The notes under the pieces: model-generated
Database searches by the model: none
What the model was told of the DNA's origin: nothing
What the model saw: the letters and a program-made list of their open reading frames with translations, nothing else
Position numbers and translations under genes: made by a program
Shown: piece after piece, positions 20,491 through 31,023 of the stretch
Position numbering within the stretch: the first letter of the stretch is position 1
Layout of the letters: each line of letters begins with the position of its first letter
Source: Hemicordylus capensis
Lineage: Eukaryota > Chordata > Lepidosauria > Squamata > Cordylidae
Assembly: GCF_027244095.1 (NCBI RefSeq)
Contig: NC_069665.1
Span: 4,342,501-4,406,500, forward strand
Reading direction: 5' to 3'
DNA length: 64,000 nt

Positions 20491-20960
20491 CCCCCCACAC
20501 ACACCGGCCAGGGGCGCTTCCTTGGGAGGGGGTCCCTTCCACCCGTTGGGTCCCTCCAGAGCAGAGACACGGCGTCGCCCAGCACAGCCCCTACCTCCGC
20601 CCGCAGCAGCAGCAGCAGCAGCCCAGTTCAGCGCCACCAGCGATGCCAGCAGCAGCCCCAGCGCCGCGTCTCCGTCCGGCATGATCATCCGTCCACAGCC
20701 GCCGCCGCCGCCGCCTCCTGGGCCACTTCATGAGAGAGAGCCGCGCCGGAGCTGCGCCTCTTCTTGCTGCCGCTCTGCCATGCGCCGAGTGGCGGGCGGC
20801 GAGCTCCCAGCGGCTCTCGGCTCCCAGAGGACAACGCCGCCGCCTCCGGCCCTCCCTCGCTCCCGCCCCACTTGGCAGGATCCATGCCTGGAAACTCCAC
20901 TGGCAGCTGCTGGAGCGGGGCTCAACCATCCCAGCCTGGAATTTCCTCGCAGAGGCCGGG
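20400..20960 (-). promoter_or_regulatory. CpG island, probable promoter of a minus-strand gene
   Basis: Dense CpG and GC-box-like sequence with GCC and AGC triplet runs. No TATA box seen. On the minus strand the leader contains two short upstream frames (17 codons from the ATG near 20783, and one from the ATG near 20731) before the candidate start at 20688. Confidence 0.55.
20595..20688 (-). CDS. Candidate first coding exon, signal-peptide-like; gene unknown
   Basis: Minus-strand reading from 20688 gives 31 codons plus one base, MIMPDGDAALGLLLASLVALN... then W and seven alanines, stopping at GGAG with GTAGGGG immediately after (a good splice donor, leaving phase 1). The second ATG (20682) has the better context, with A at -3. 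The hydrophobic stretch after a short acidic start looks like a secretory signal peptide or membrane anchor. It sits in a CpG island. I do not recognise the protein. Orientation relative to PLLP matches that of the CCL22/CX3CL1/CCL17 group in human (from memory), so a chemokine-type gene is possible, but I could not find a cysteine-bearing second exon in 1-20 kb. The frame beyond the donor (MIM...VCGGGARWDLLAS) is probably intron read-through. Alternative: a chance frame in GC-rich DNA. Confidence 0.35.
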
Positions 20961-21035
20961 TCGAAGGCAAAACTCCACCCGCTCTCCTGCGCTGGCTCCT
21001 CGGAAGCGGATCTCCAGACCCAAGCGGGCAAAAGA

Positions 21036-21395
21036 GGCACCTTTCCAAGCGGAGGTGCACTTCGTTTGAGCAAGGGGGGAGCAACTGGCCCTCTCCATGC
21101 CCAGCACAGCATCCCTCCAGGGGCAGTGCTGGACTTCTCTCTCTCCTGTTTCTCTTTAGCCTGTGACTCCTTTGGGACAGGAAACCATCTTCAGGCCCTC
21201 TTGGACACACCATTTTGGAATCGCTCTCTGACTCTGGGCACCTTTCAAAGTGGTGGTTCTCTAATATTTAGCAGGGGGAGAGCAACTGGCCCTATTCAGC
21301 TGCAGCTCAGCATTTATCCCACATGGCTGTTGCAGGTGACTATCTTATGTTTCCTTTAGATTGTGAGCCGTTTAGGAACTGGGAATCTTCTCTTC
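21036..21395 (+). mobile_element. LINE 3'-end-like repeat, two overlapping copies
   Basis: GGGGGGAGCAACTGGCCCTC with CCAGCACAGCATCCCTCCAG, then again GGGGGAGAGCAACTGGCCCT with GCAGCTCAGCATTTATCCC, each followed by a TTTAG.TTGTGA-type 3' UTR. These are sense-strand copies of the family antisense at 11030 and 14175, arranged head-to-tail. Confidence 0.6.
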
Positions 21396-21399
21396 TCTT

Positions 21400-21795
21400 C
21401 TCAGAACATAAGAAGAGCCCACAAGACGAAAGGAATGAGGAATGAGGGAAAGCTACAAGATTTGGGGCTTTTTCGTTTAGAAAAAAGGTGGGTAGGTAAG
21501 AGGAGACTTGATTGAGGTTTCTAACATTATGCCTGCAATGAAGAAAGCAGAGAGCGAGAGTTTTCTCTGTCTGGTAACTCTAGAGCCATTCCAATGAAAG
21601 TGACTGCAGGAAATATAGGACAAACAAAAGGAAGTAATTGCTCATACAGCAAATAATTTGTCTATAGAACGTGTTGACACAGGATGTGGTGGTGGTAGCA
21701 GCTATTCGCTCAGATGGTTTCAAAAGGGGGATCGGACACGTTCTTGGAGAACCCGGCTGACACCTGCTACTAGTTTTGATGACCTGATACAATTT
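21400..21795 (+). mobile_element. CR1-type LINE, diverged ORF2 end
   Basis: ATTTGGGGCTTTTTCGTTTA, GAAAAAAGGTGGG and ACACAGGATGTGGTGGTGG, then GGTTTCAAAAGGGGGATCGG, match the ORF2 C-terminal segment of the copies at 44500-44640 and 51640-51930, but are more decayed. Confidence 0.6.
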
Positions 21796-21954
21796 AACCA
21801 GTCGTGAAGATCTTAATTCCAATTATATGGCTACAACAAAAGTAAAACTTACACTACAGAATCTCCCTTCTATTACCGAAGCCTCATGGTGAGCAGGTCA
21901 CTCTCACGGTTGTGTCATGTTACTGATATAGCCACCTCCATATATTCTGGTTCA

Positions 21955-22150
21955 GTTTGTAGTGGTTACGAGTGCTGAGCCAGGGAGACCCCCACTCAGC
22001 CGGCGTTAAACTCACTGGATGACTCTAGGCCACTGACTTCTGTCTCGGCCTAACCTACCTCACAGGGTTGTTGTGAGGATAAACATAATCCTGTACGTCA
22101 CTTTGGGCTCCTTGAAGGAAGAGTGGGATAGATATGTAATAAATAAATAA
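21955..22150 (+). mobile_element. CORE/MIR-like SINE, diverged
   Basis: TGTAGTGGTTACGAGTGCTG, GGCCTAACCTACCTCACAGG, TTGTTGTGAGGATAAACAT, tail GGGATAGATATGTAATAAAT. Confidence 0.7.
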
Positions 22151-22159
22151 GATAGATAT

Positions 22160-22890
22160 TGGCGGCACCACTGATACACCGATACATGACCGATCCAGGG
22201 GAGGGGAGGCAGGATTCCCCCAAATTATCAAAGCCTCCTCGGGACTCTGCTGCTCGTGCAGCCACACAACCAGTATGGTGGCGGCCTCCCAAAGTGGGAT
22301 TGGGAGAAGGAAGTCCTCCCACATCCCACAATGCACCGCATGAGCAGCAGAGGGGTAGCCCACGCCAAGGCGGCAGAGCTCCTCTCCCTGGCTGCGCTGT
22401 CCTTTGGACTGCAGGGCTGCTGCTCCCGGCAGCCGTTTTCCGAACAGCGGTGCTGCAGGCTACCAAAAAGCAAGGTCGGACGGACTCCTTTCCCCTCCAG
22501 CCTCACTTTTTGTCTGGGTAGTGGCAGATCTGTGCGACACAGGTCTGCAGCAGCTGGGTCCGGAGGCCTCCCAGTGGCCCAGACAACACAGGTTGCTTGG
22601 GTCAGCTCTGGCCTCCCAAGCTGCTCCTGCCACGAGAACGGCTTCATTTTGTTTACAGACTGAGGTTGAGTCAGTGTCTCCGCAAGGAAAGCACCTGTCA
22701 AGCTTCTTTATTGCTGAGCAGACACACCTTAGCTTAGGAAATGAAAGGAACAAGGAAGAAGAGTCCAAAGGTGTTCCGAATGAATGAATGAATCTTGATT
22801 TCGATCACAGACCAGAGAAAAGAAGAATGGCGAAATAATATTTACATACTAATACTATTTGAATCTCCGCGTTCCCAGACTGTGGGAAAT
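22160..22890. other. Unassigned GC-richer segment with overlapping frames
   Basis: Frames of 120-157 codons are open on both strands over 22160-22790, Ala/Ser/Pro/Arg-rich and without domains, as expected from GC-rich non-coding DNA. Could be an unrecognised repeat interior. Confidence 0.35.
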
Positions 22891-22894
22891 GCCT

Positions 22895-23036
22895 ATATCA
22901 GGCATCAGTGATATAGGAGGAAGATGCTGAAAGGCATCGTCTCATACTGCACGGGAGGAAGCAATGGTCAACCCCTCCTGTATTCTACCAAAGAACCACA
23001 GGGCTCTGTGGGCGCCAGGAGTCGACACCGACTTAT
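22895..23036 (+). mobile_element. tRNA SINE with RTE-like tail, 5'-truncated
   Basis: GGAAGATGCTGAAAGGCATC, AACCCCTCCTGTATTCTACC, CAGGGCTCTGTGGGCGCCAG and GAGTCGACACCGACTT, the Bov-B-like tail. Confidence 0.75.
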
Positions 23037-23290
23037 TTTATTTTATTTATTTTATTTTATTTTACATATGTTTATACCGCCCAAAACTCACATCTCTGGG
23101 CAGTTTACAAAAACAAAACAAAACAGAAAATAAAACATTAGTTAAAAACACAAACAAGAAATTTAAAACAACAATTTAAATTTTTAAACAATATTCTAAA
23201 ACAACATTAAAACAATTAAAACAATATTAATTAAAAGCCTGGGCAAACAGACTTTACAGACTTTACAGTTTTAAAAAGCTGTCAGAGATG
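23037..23290 (-). mobile_element. L2-like LINE 3' end
   Basis: (TTTTA)n then TTTATACCGCCCAAAACTCA, CATCTCTGGGCAGTTTACAA, an A-rich 3' UTR and GCTGTCAGAGATGG, parallel to 9200-9430. Confidence 0.65.
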
Positions 23291-24828
23291 GTAGCATCTT
23301 CTTCTGTCTTCAATCTTCTGTCGCCAAAAGTGATCCAGCTTCAGCCTATAACAGAAAGTTCTAATATTTCATTTGTTAATGATGATGCTACTGCCCTATT
23401 TTGCTCATATTTACTCTTCTAGTCCTATGCAAATATATACAGGCTTAATTAATGGTTTAAAATTAATTTAACTAAGGTTTCTTTAATCTGGTGAAAGCCC
23501 TGTTAATAAACATTGGCTATTACTGAGGATGTAAGCACATCCTTAGAGAAGCTATATGGCCTGCATCTGACATCACTTGACACTGCGACATAGAGCAAAT
23601 GAGGGGATGTAATTTTAATGTGCCAGTTTAGGGAAGTGTAACAGTATACACGTTTGGGGGTTTCACAGAACTCTTTGTCAGGCAGAATGAAAATGTACTG
23701 GCATATCGGCTATAGAGAAAACACAAGTGACTGAAGAAACCATTTTAGTCCATAATAATCTTACCATACAAGTTTCTCAGACAATCTGGCAGTTTGTTAT
23801 TCCTGGAAATACCAGAACCTCTCCCTTTTTTAATCTCTCTGTTCTTCTTTGGAAAGGAAAGCTATGCAACACATCATCCACATGCAGATTTAATTCCTAG
23901 TAATTAGATTACCTTGCTGAGTATAATAGAAAATAGCCTTAACCTAGACTTAAGGTTTCTGTGGTATTGCAACCGATACCACACGTACCAACCAAATATG
24001 TTGTAATTCAAAAAGAAGTTCAGACATATCTTGCAAAAAGCCTGTTGAAAATATGAGTTCATGTTTTCAGCCCAGCTTAGTAGCCCAGTTGCAGCAAATA
24101 TGTTAGCCAACAGTGTGCACTCCCCCCCCACCGCTGAGATTTTGCTATTTTTCCATTCTGCCTGCTGAACATTTCTGGAAAACCCAAAAGCTTGCATACT
24201 TTATGCCTATTATGCTGGCCCAAGGTAGGAAATATATTGTTTGACCTACTTTGTATATTCTATCAAATACAGGAAGACTACTTGCAGAGTTCAGCATGTT
24301 CAGAGCAAAAATAAAATCAAACAATGCTATGTTTTTGGATGGCAATAATCCACTGTGCCTTGTGCTCTTGGAAGACTGAAGCTCTCAGAACTGTTGTGAC
24401 AACTGCAGACCTCCATCATCTTGAGCATCACTCCACAAAGTCTAACGGACCCACCCTCGCTGCACCAATTCCTTAATCGTATCTGACACAGGAGATAGGG
24501 CCACTTTGCATCTCACCACTCAGAGGGGCGGAAATTATTTGAACTACGGACGGGTGTGAGACCCACTGAGCTCACCCCCCGCCCATGGCTTTAAAGCTAG
24601 ACAAAGGCCTGGCCAGTGTTCATGCCTTTCCATCTGCAAATGGGTGTTCCACGTGTAGAGATTAACGCTCTCTCAGCCAAGGACCTGCCTACCGATAGAC
24701 TAAGGTAAAACTCAGTGCTAGTCAGTTAGTAAATGGTTTTTGTATTTTCTTTTGAATTCCTGTGTGCCTTTCTTTACTTTCCCCCAATTCCTTATTCCCT
24801 TGTTTTTTAATAAAGTTCATATATACCA
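23291..24828. other. Unassigned AT-rich DNA
   Basis: No coding or repeat signature to 24430. From about 24440 to 24828 a mixed-composition block ends in TTTTTTAATAAAGTTCATAT, a polyadenylation-like signal, and could be an old LTR or LINE end. I cannot define its ends. Confidence 0.3.
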
Positions 24829-25090
24829 TAAGTGGTGCAGCGGGGAAATGCTTGACTAACAAGCAGAAGGTTGCCGGTTCAAATCCCTGCTGGTACTATA
24901 TCAGGCAGCAGCGAGATAGGAAGATGAAAGGCATAATTTCAAATGGCACAGGAGGAGGCAATGGTAAACCCCTCCTGTATTCTACCAAAGACAACCACAG
25001 GGCTCTGTGGGTGCCAGGAGTCGAAATCGACTTTACTTTTACCTTGCACACTTTACACTTTACCTTTGCACACTTTACTTTTACCTTACT
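24829..25090 (+). mobile_element. tRNA SINE with Bov-B/RTE-like tail, near full length
   Basis: Head GTGGTGCAGCGGGGAAATGC (A box) and GGTTGCCGGTTCAAATCCC (B box), body ACCCCTCCTGTATTCTACCA, tail CAGGAGTCGAAATCGACTTT, followed by a degenerate TTTACTTTTACC/TTGCACAC repeat. Confidence 0.8.
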
Positions 25091-26227
25091 TAGAAGTGGC
25101 TCCAGTCTGATTTAACAGGTTCTGGAGGGTTACTTGCAAAACCCGTCGCCATGTGCCTCATAAGGTCATTCGCTATTGTTGAGCTGTTTTCAGAATACTA
25201 TCTTGTTGTCTAGAGCTGGGTTGTGTGGACTCTGGCTGTACAGTGCCTCTAAGTCCAAAGGTGGACAGTTCTGGGTTGTTGAAGACGTGTCTAAGCCTGG
25301 TCAGTGGCTTTAGATCAGTCTTCAGCTGGTGGCAGCCTACCCTGAAGGAGCGGCGTGCTCCTAGATTTGGGCTCAGAGCAATCTCTCTACTGAGGGTAGA
25401 TCCCAGGAAAGCAGAGAGTCACCCCCGTTTCATCACAGCTGTATGAAAGTTTCTCAGTCAAGAGTTCTCAAACTTGGACCCCCGATGGTGTTGGACTACA
25501 AATAACATCATCCCCAGCCAGGGGCATAGCTAGAAAACCTCCTTTCTAAAATATATAACTTATCCCTGCAATCAGGCTCTGTACCGGAGGACTGAAAAGT
25601 ATTTGTATACTGCCTGATAGTTAGATACTTTGGAACTTCCTCCCTGCAGTGGTGGGGCAGATATGACTCAGCCCCTCTTTGACGGCCTTCCACCATCATG
25701 TGAAGCTGTATTTGTCCTCCCACGCCTATCACCTGCCCATGCTTTACAGGAAATATCATTGCTATAATCATTCCACTTGACTGCACCACTTTACTTTTAT
25801 CCGCTGCCATTTATATATTTAGACTTTGACTGATTGTTAAGTTAAATAAGTTTATTGTTGTACACCACAGGCTATAACACACATATTAAAGCATAAATAA
25901 CATAATAGCTAATACATCATGCTTAAAGAAAAGCAGATTAGAGAACAAGACAGTAAAAAACATAATTACTAGCTAAACAACATGGATTAAAATTAAAAGA
26001 GATATAATCCTCTTTTATTAAGAAGTATTGCTCCTGTGCCCTTTTCAGCAGCAGTGCTGAATTGTGTTCTATTTTGTGTGCTAGTTTTATCTGATGCATT
26101 GTCTATTGTTTTATGTGCTTTAAATGAAAGAGTGAAAACAGGTGTTGTTTTTAAAAAGAATGTATTTTAGAAGAATACATGTGAGTTTGTTTTTAATTTA
26201 AACATACTTCAGTATTTTTACCAATGT
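25091..26227. other. Unassigned; MITE remnants at about 25457-25530
   Basis: 25091-25450 has no recognised family. At 25463 a type i left half (TTCTCAAACTTGGACCCCCG) joins a type v end (CCAGGGGCATAGCTAG). Beyond 25830 the sequence is AT-rich, with no gene. Confidence 0.35.
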
Positions 26228-26463
26228 ACATTGGTGGCCCACCAGACTACCAATCTGGTGGCTGTGGGCCACCTCCAGCCTCAGAGACATGATGCCTCTC
26301 AATACGAGTTGCAGGGGAGCAATTGCAGGAGAGAGGGCAGGCCCCTTTCAACTCCTGCCTGTGGGCTTCTCAGAGGCATCTGGTGGGCCACTGTGTGAAA
26401 CAGGATGCTGGACTATTTGGGCCAAGTTGTGCCTGACCCAGCAGGGCTTTTCTTATGTGCTTA
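26228..26463 (+). mobile_element. CR1-type LINE 3' end
   Basis: GGCCACCTCCAGCCTCAGAG, GTTGCAGGGGAGCAATTGCA, CATCTGGTGGGCCACTGTGT and tail CAGCAGGGCTTTTCTTATGT. Confidence 0.75.
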
Positions 26464-26969
26464 AAGATTTGCATTGGGATCAAACAATTGCTTTGCACGG
26501 GAAAGGGGGCGTGATGTGGCCCTGTGCCTTTTCCTTCTCTGTACACATAGGCTGAGTAGCCTATTGCACCACGTTTAGAAGCCTACACAGAGTGGGGGGA
26601 GATCCCCTCAGAACTAAACTTCTGATACACTGTTGCAAATGAGTGTTTAGTCTTTGGTGAAGATTCTGTGGAGAGTAACCGTGCAGCTTGCAGGAAACAT
26701 TTCTGGTGGAAACGTGGGCCAGGGCTTGAGAGGTGCCTGGCAGGAACTTGACTTTTCTCGTTCTTACCAGCCACTTCTTTACACACCATCTAACATAATA
26801 TAATTTGTGCATGGCTTCAGTTTTTGAAATACACAAATGTTCTTTTAGAACTACTCCTTTTGTTTGCTTGTTTGAAACCACGTTTTGTGTCTGGTGGCAT
26901 ATTTTTAAAAGCCCAGAGGGCAAAAGGGGGAACTGTTCTGCCTACGAACGCAGCAAAGGGGCACATTTT
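26464..26969. other. Unassigned DNA
   Basis: A 120-codon minus-strand frame (26561-26923) has no recognised domain. No repeat boundary. Confidence 0.35.
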
Positions 26970-27215
26970 TAAAGTTGTGGTGCTCTGATGTTAAGCAGGT
27001 GGAAGTGATTGTCCCCTTTCAGCCCAGTATAGCATGTCTTCAGCAGCTATTGTTGCTGTCTCCATCTCCCCCCCCCACCACATTGTAAGCTCTTTGGGGG
27101 CAGGGAACAATTTTCTCATACTTTTTGCACATTGCTTTGAGAACATTCCTGTGTGTGGAAAACACATATTATTTTTTAATTAATAATAATATAAACCAAT
27201 AATTTCCATAAGTTA
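26970..27215 (+). mobile_element. LINE 3'-end-like repeat
   Basis: TGTAAGCTCTTTGGGGGCAG and GGAACAATTTTCTCATAC followed by a TTGCTTTGAGAA tip and (AAT)n resembles CR1/L2 3' UTR ends. Confidence 0.5.
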
Positions 27216-27431
27216 GGGAGCCAGCGTTGTGTAGTGGTTAGAGGGCTGGACTGGGGAGACCCGAGTTCAAATCCAAATTCAGCCATGATACTAGCTGGGT
27301 GACTCTGGGCCAGTCACTTCTCTCTCAGCCTAACCTACTTCACAGGGTTGTTGTGAGGAGAAACTTAAGTATGTAGTACTCTGGGCTCCTTGGATGAAGA
27401 GCGGGATATAAATGCAAAATAATAATAATAA
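27216..27431 (+). mobile_element. CORE/MIR-like tRNA-derived SINE
   Basis: GTTGTGTAGTGGTTAGAGGG, GAGTTCAAATCCAAATTCAG, CCTAACCTACTTCACAGGGT, ending (AAT)n. Slightly shortened in the head and near the tail. Confidence 0.8.
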
Positions 27432-27849
27432 GTTCCTAGCAGTGGAAATGGCAGTTCAAGCATCTCTTCGTGACAGAGATGCAGGGATTCAAAATAGAAG
27501 ATCAGTATTAGCTGAGATGGCCTCAAAAACAGTACAAGAGCAGTTGCTGAAGCAATATCTATCCCAAGACATTTTGAGGACACATCTTTTTCAAGGAATC
27601 TCTTAACAACTGCCTGAGAGAAATGTGTCAAGAACACATCTCTCTCAGTCGAGTGAAAACATCCCTTGGAAAATATATACTATCGAAACACATCAAAATA
27701 AAGATTTCTTCAGATGCAGGGGTCCCCCTGTTCCCTTGTGGAGTGGCTAGATTGGGCAAAAGAGCCCCCCAGTATATGTGGGAGCTCTTTTTCTCCTCAG
27801 CCACCCCAAAATCCTTCCAGTCAGGCTGCTAGAGTAGGGTTGCCCACTC
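27432..27849. other. Unassigned DNA
   Basis: Frames of 64-90 codons without domains. No repeat boundary identified. Confidence 0.35.
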
Positions 27850-28330
27850 CAGCCCCTGGAGTCTCTAGGAATTGGTACTGTGGAGAAATATTGGAGGAAA
27901 TAAAATCTCCAGGAACAATTCCTGTTAGAAAGAATAGCTAACTCTGGTGTGTGTGCCTTGTAGGTAGGGAGCCTGGAGAGATCTGAATGGATCTTATGGA
28001 GAAATATTGGAGAGAGAAAAGTCTCCAGGATCACTTCCTGTCAGAAAAGAGTTGCTAACTCTGGTGTCTGCTTCCCAGCTAGGGAGCTTGGAGAGATCTG
28101 AATGGATACTGTGGAGAAATATTGGAGGAAACAAAATCTCCAGGAACAATTCATATCAGAAAGAACTGGTAACTCTGGTGTGTGTTTCCTAACCAGGGAG
28201 CTTGGAGAGCTGAATGGACATTGTGGAGAAATGTTGGGAAGGGGAATAATCTCCAGGATCAGTTTCTGTCAGAATTGGCAAGCTTGGTGCGCCTTGCTAG
28301 GGAACTTAACTAGATACCCTCGTTTCCTTT
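27850..28330. repeat. 112-116-bp minisatellite, about four units
   Basis: The motif TGGAGAAATATTGGAG starts at 27881, 27997 and 28112, and as TGGAGAAATGTTGGG at 28224 (spacings 116, 115, 112). Each unit also holds AATCTCCAGGA, a TTCCTGTCAGAAA-like element, TAACTCTGGTGTG and GGGAGC.TGGAGAG. It ends just before the CpG island. Confidence 0.85.
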
Positions 28331-28399
28331 CTATGGGCATCAAGTCTTGGAAACTTGGCTCAGTCATTCAGTGTATCCCTGGGGGGGGGGGCGAATAAA

Positions 28400-28990
28400 G
28401 CCGGGGAAAGCCACAGTCGCGGCCATTCCCCCTCCCCCCACCCATCCCCCCTCAGCTGCACGCAGCCTCTTTTTTTCTTTCCCGCTCTAGTCTCCGCGCG
28501 CAAACTTTGGTCATGGTCGTTGATTGGCTGGCTGCTGGCCACGCTCTCAGGGACTTGAAAGCACGAGGCCGCCTTCTCGCCGTTGATTGGCCGGCTGCTG
28601 GCTCCGCCCAGGCAACTCGACGGGTTCTACGCTCATTTCTTCGCATTTGAGTTTAGGCGCCTGAAGGAGAAGGATGCCTTGGTGGGGAGGGGAGTCCTGC
28701 CTCAGGAGGAGGAAAGGCGCAAGCAGGGGGCGCCGCCGCTGCGAGGGGAGGGAAGCCAAGGCGGCCGGCCAGCCAGCCAGCCAGCTAGCTAGCTCAAGGC
28801 TCCATTGCAATGCATTCGTGTCCCATCCCCCGACCTCATGGCGTGTCTTCTTTTTCCTCACTCTCTCATTTCAGCCTCGCGCGAAGCGGCCCTGAGAGGA
28901 CGAGCAAGGAACCCCTCGAGAGCCGTGCATGCTGGAAGGGGGGTTGCTGTGAGGGTTTCTAGCGCTCCCCTCACAGCTCTGAGAGAGGCA
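28400..28990. promoter_or_regulatory. CpG-rich promoter-like segment with two inverted CCAAT boxes
   Basis: TTGATTGGCTGGCTGCTGGC and TTGATTGGCCGGCTGCTGGC, about 65 bp apart, each contain an inverted CCAAT box, with a CCGCCC-like GC-rich context. A TTTCTTCGCATTTGAGTTTA element lies 3' of them. On the plus strand CTCACTCTCTCATTTCAG near 28857-28874 is a strong acceptor-like sequence. No recognisable protein starts here. This could drive a lineage-specific transcript into the array on the right. Confidence 0.45.
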
Positions 28991-29004
28991 ACTTCGGCTG
29001 GGAG

Positions 29005-29526
29005 CAGTGGCGTATCGGGGGGGGGGGGGAAACGGTGCCCAGGGCTGGCCGGCCCTGAAATGGCGCCACCCCCTCGGCCCCCACATACCTGGCGGAGGCG
29101 CAGTGCCCCCCCAGCCGGCAGATCGCTGGCGGTGGCAGCGATTCGGCGGCGATTCAGTGGCGGTCGTGCAGCGGCATTGGCGATGGCCTGTAGTGGGCCG
29201 AGCGGCAGCGCGGCGGGTCGCCCGCCGAGGACTACTGCAGAGCGGCGCCAAGCCTGCCTGCTGGCCCCACGCCGCTTCCCAATTACGCGCACCGGGCCAG
29301 CAGGCAGGCTCGGCGCCACTCTGCAGTAGTCCTCGGCGGGCGATCTGCCGTGCTGCCGCTCGGCCCGCTACAGGCCATCGCCAACGCCGCCGCACGCTCT
29401 CCGCCACACTCGGCGGGCGATCCAGGGGTGTGTGGAGGGAAGCCACTTTTTGGCGCGCCCCCACATGGCCCGCCGGGGTGGCGCCAGGTGCACATGCCCC
29501 CCCGCCCCCCTATAGTTACGCCCCTG
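29005..29526. mobile_element. GC-rich palindromic hAT element, type v, exact TSD
   Basis: Left CAGTGGCGTATCGGGGG, right CCCCTATAGTTACGCCCCTG. The 8-mer GCTGGGAG flanks both sides (28997-29004, 29527-29534). The interior is a large imperfect palindrome, which explains the overlapping 150-197-codon frames open on both strands here. They are not genes. Confidence 0.85.
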
Positions 29527-29639
29527 GCTGGGAGAGAAGAGGGGCTGCCTCAAAAGAGCCCCTTGGTGCTTCAGTGGCAACTTAGTAGCCTGTAAATCTC
29601 CCCCGCCCAGCCCTGTGAGGAGGCTCCTCTGTCTGGAGG

Positions 29640-29960
29640 GCGGTGACTCCCTCAAAAGAGCTTGGGTGTTTCTAGGGTTTGATTATGGATGGCTTCCCCC
29701 ACCTGTTATCGCTGTATGCTGCTTGGAATATTGTTTAAATACAAACTTAAAATATTTGTAAAAACTAAAATAAATAGGCTTTAAATAGGATAAAATAAAA
29801 AAAATAGGTTAAAAGCTAAAATAATAGGATAAAATCTAAAAAAAACCCCAATGAGCTAGTGCAGTATAATAAAGGAAATATAGGTCATTAACAGGGAAAG
29901 TTGACAAAAAATAGTGTGAGGCATTTTCAAAGCAGGTTAGATATTACTCAGAGCAGCCTG
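29640..29960. repeat. Left copy of the locus-bounding direct repeat
   Basis: GCTGCTTGGAATATTGTTTA, AGGATAAAATCTAAAAA, GCAGTATAATAAAGGAAATA and GGCATTTTCAAAGCA all recur in the same order and orientation at 35880-36150 and 36893-36960. Confidence 0.75.
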
Positions 29961-30099
29961 CAAAGGAGCTAGAGGATTACTTTCTTATATGGACTCCATG
30001 TTTTTGCTTTGAATAACCCTTGATTTAGTCAGAGGATAGCTTTCTCATTCTAGACTGTATCTCATTGCTCTACATGGCCTCTCATCTAGTAGGTACGCT

Positions 30100-30848
30100 C
30101 TGAGTAGTGGTGAAATGGCATATCCGACTTGCCCAGACAGTCAGCTTGGTCTGCCCTGCCCGTGGAGGAAAAGATGGATGGTGGAAGTGTGGCATCTCCA
30201 ACCAGCCCAGATAATCAGCTTGGTCTGCCCTGCCCACAGAGAAAGCAAGGACAGTGGAAAAGCAGCATCCTTGACCTCTTCAAGCAGCGTGGTGTGCTGA
30301 GCAGGCTCGGCTGGCTGAAGGCACATGGTGATGAGGCAAGGAAATACTGTATGTCCTGGAGGCTTAAGATTTCAGGTCTGGTTCTCCTTATTTATTTATT
30401 TATTACATTTATATACTGCCCCGTCCAAATGGGTCTAATTCTTGGCTTGGACTCCTTAATGAACAGCGATGGACTTTAATAAGCCATTCAAAAGAGAGTA
30501 GAGAGTAAAGAGTAAAGGTCTTGAAACTTATGAAGCTTTTTCCTTTGTTTAGGAGGCGAAGGGGAGAAAAGACAAAGTAGTGCAGGAGGAGGAAGAAGAA
30601 CAAGCAGAAAGGAGCAACAGGAGACATGAAAAGGGAAGAGGTAGGAATGATTATTTTTCAAGATGCTTCACAGAAGAAACAGAAAGGTTCTGCTTCTATA
30701 CATTGGATGGCTTCATTGCTGATTTTCTCCCTGCCAGGTATCACTATTGAGTTCCTGGAGCCTGGCTTTCTTGTGCTGAGCTTAATGTCCCTGCACTGAA
30801 GGACCCCTAAAAACGTGGGGACGTGGCCTTCTTGGTGGCCATACATGC
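30100..30848 (+). repeat. Module copy 1 of a triplicated exon-like unit
   Basis: The first block ends DLFKQRGVLSRLGWLKAH before GGTGATGAG. A second block lies between CTTTGTTTAG and GGTAGG (about 30552-30640) and would encode a Glu/Lys-rich stretch. A third contains CTGCTTCTATACATTGGATG. Within the first block a 45-bp segment (CAGCTTGGTCTGCCCTGCCC) is tandemly repeated at a spacing of 74 bp, which is not a multiple of three. A 60-bp L2-like tail interrupts at about 30388-30425. Frames are not kept between copies, so coding is unproven. Confidence 0.6.
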
Positions 30849-30856
30849 GGGAGTCA

Positions 30857-31023
30857 CAGGGGCGTAGCTATAATTGAGTGAAATGGTTCAAAGAACATGG
30901 GCCCCCAGCTCCTGAGGGCCCTCCAGCTCCACCCCTCCCTATCTTCTTCATTATCTCCCTCACTCTGGGGGGCCACCAGAGAGAGGGATGAACACGGCCC
31001 CCTCTCCCCTAGCTATGCCCCTG
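30857..31023. mobile_element. Short hAT element, type v
   Basis: Ends CAGGGGCGTAGCTATA and CTAGCTATGCCCCTG. Flanks GGGAGTCA and GGGAGCCC (six of eight matching) indicate insertion into a GGGAGCCC unit of the array. Confidence 0.75.

Noticed and set aside
20522-21359. Plus-strand frames of 209 and 214 codons.
   Set aside because: They read through a GC-rich island and into a LINE 3'-end repeat; no domain.
24829-24900. tRNA-like A and B boxes.
   Set aside because: No cloverleaf. It is the head of a SINE with a Bov-B/RTE-like tail.
28805-29585. Overlapping 150-197-codon frames on both strands.
   Set aside because: They fall in a CpG island and a palindromic hAT element; composition and palindromy explain them.
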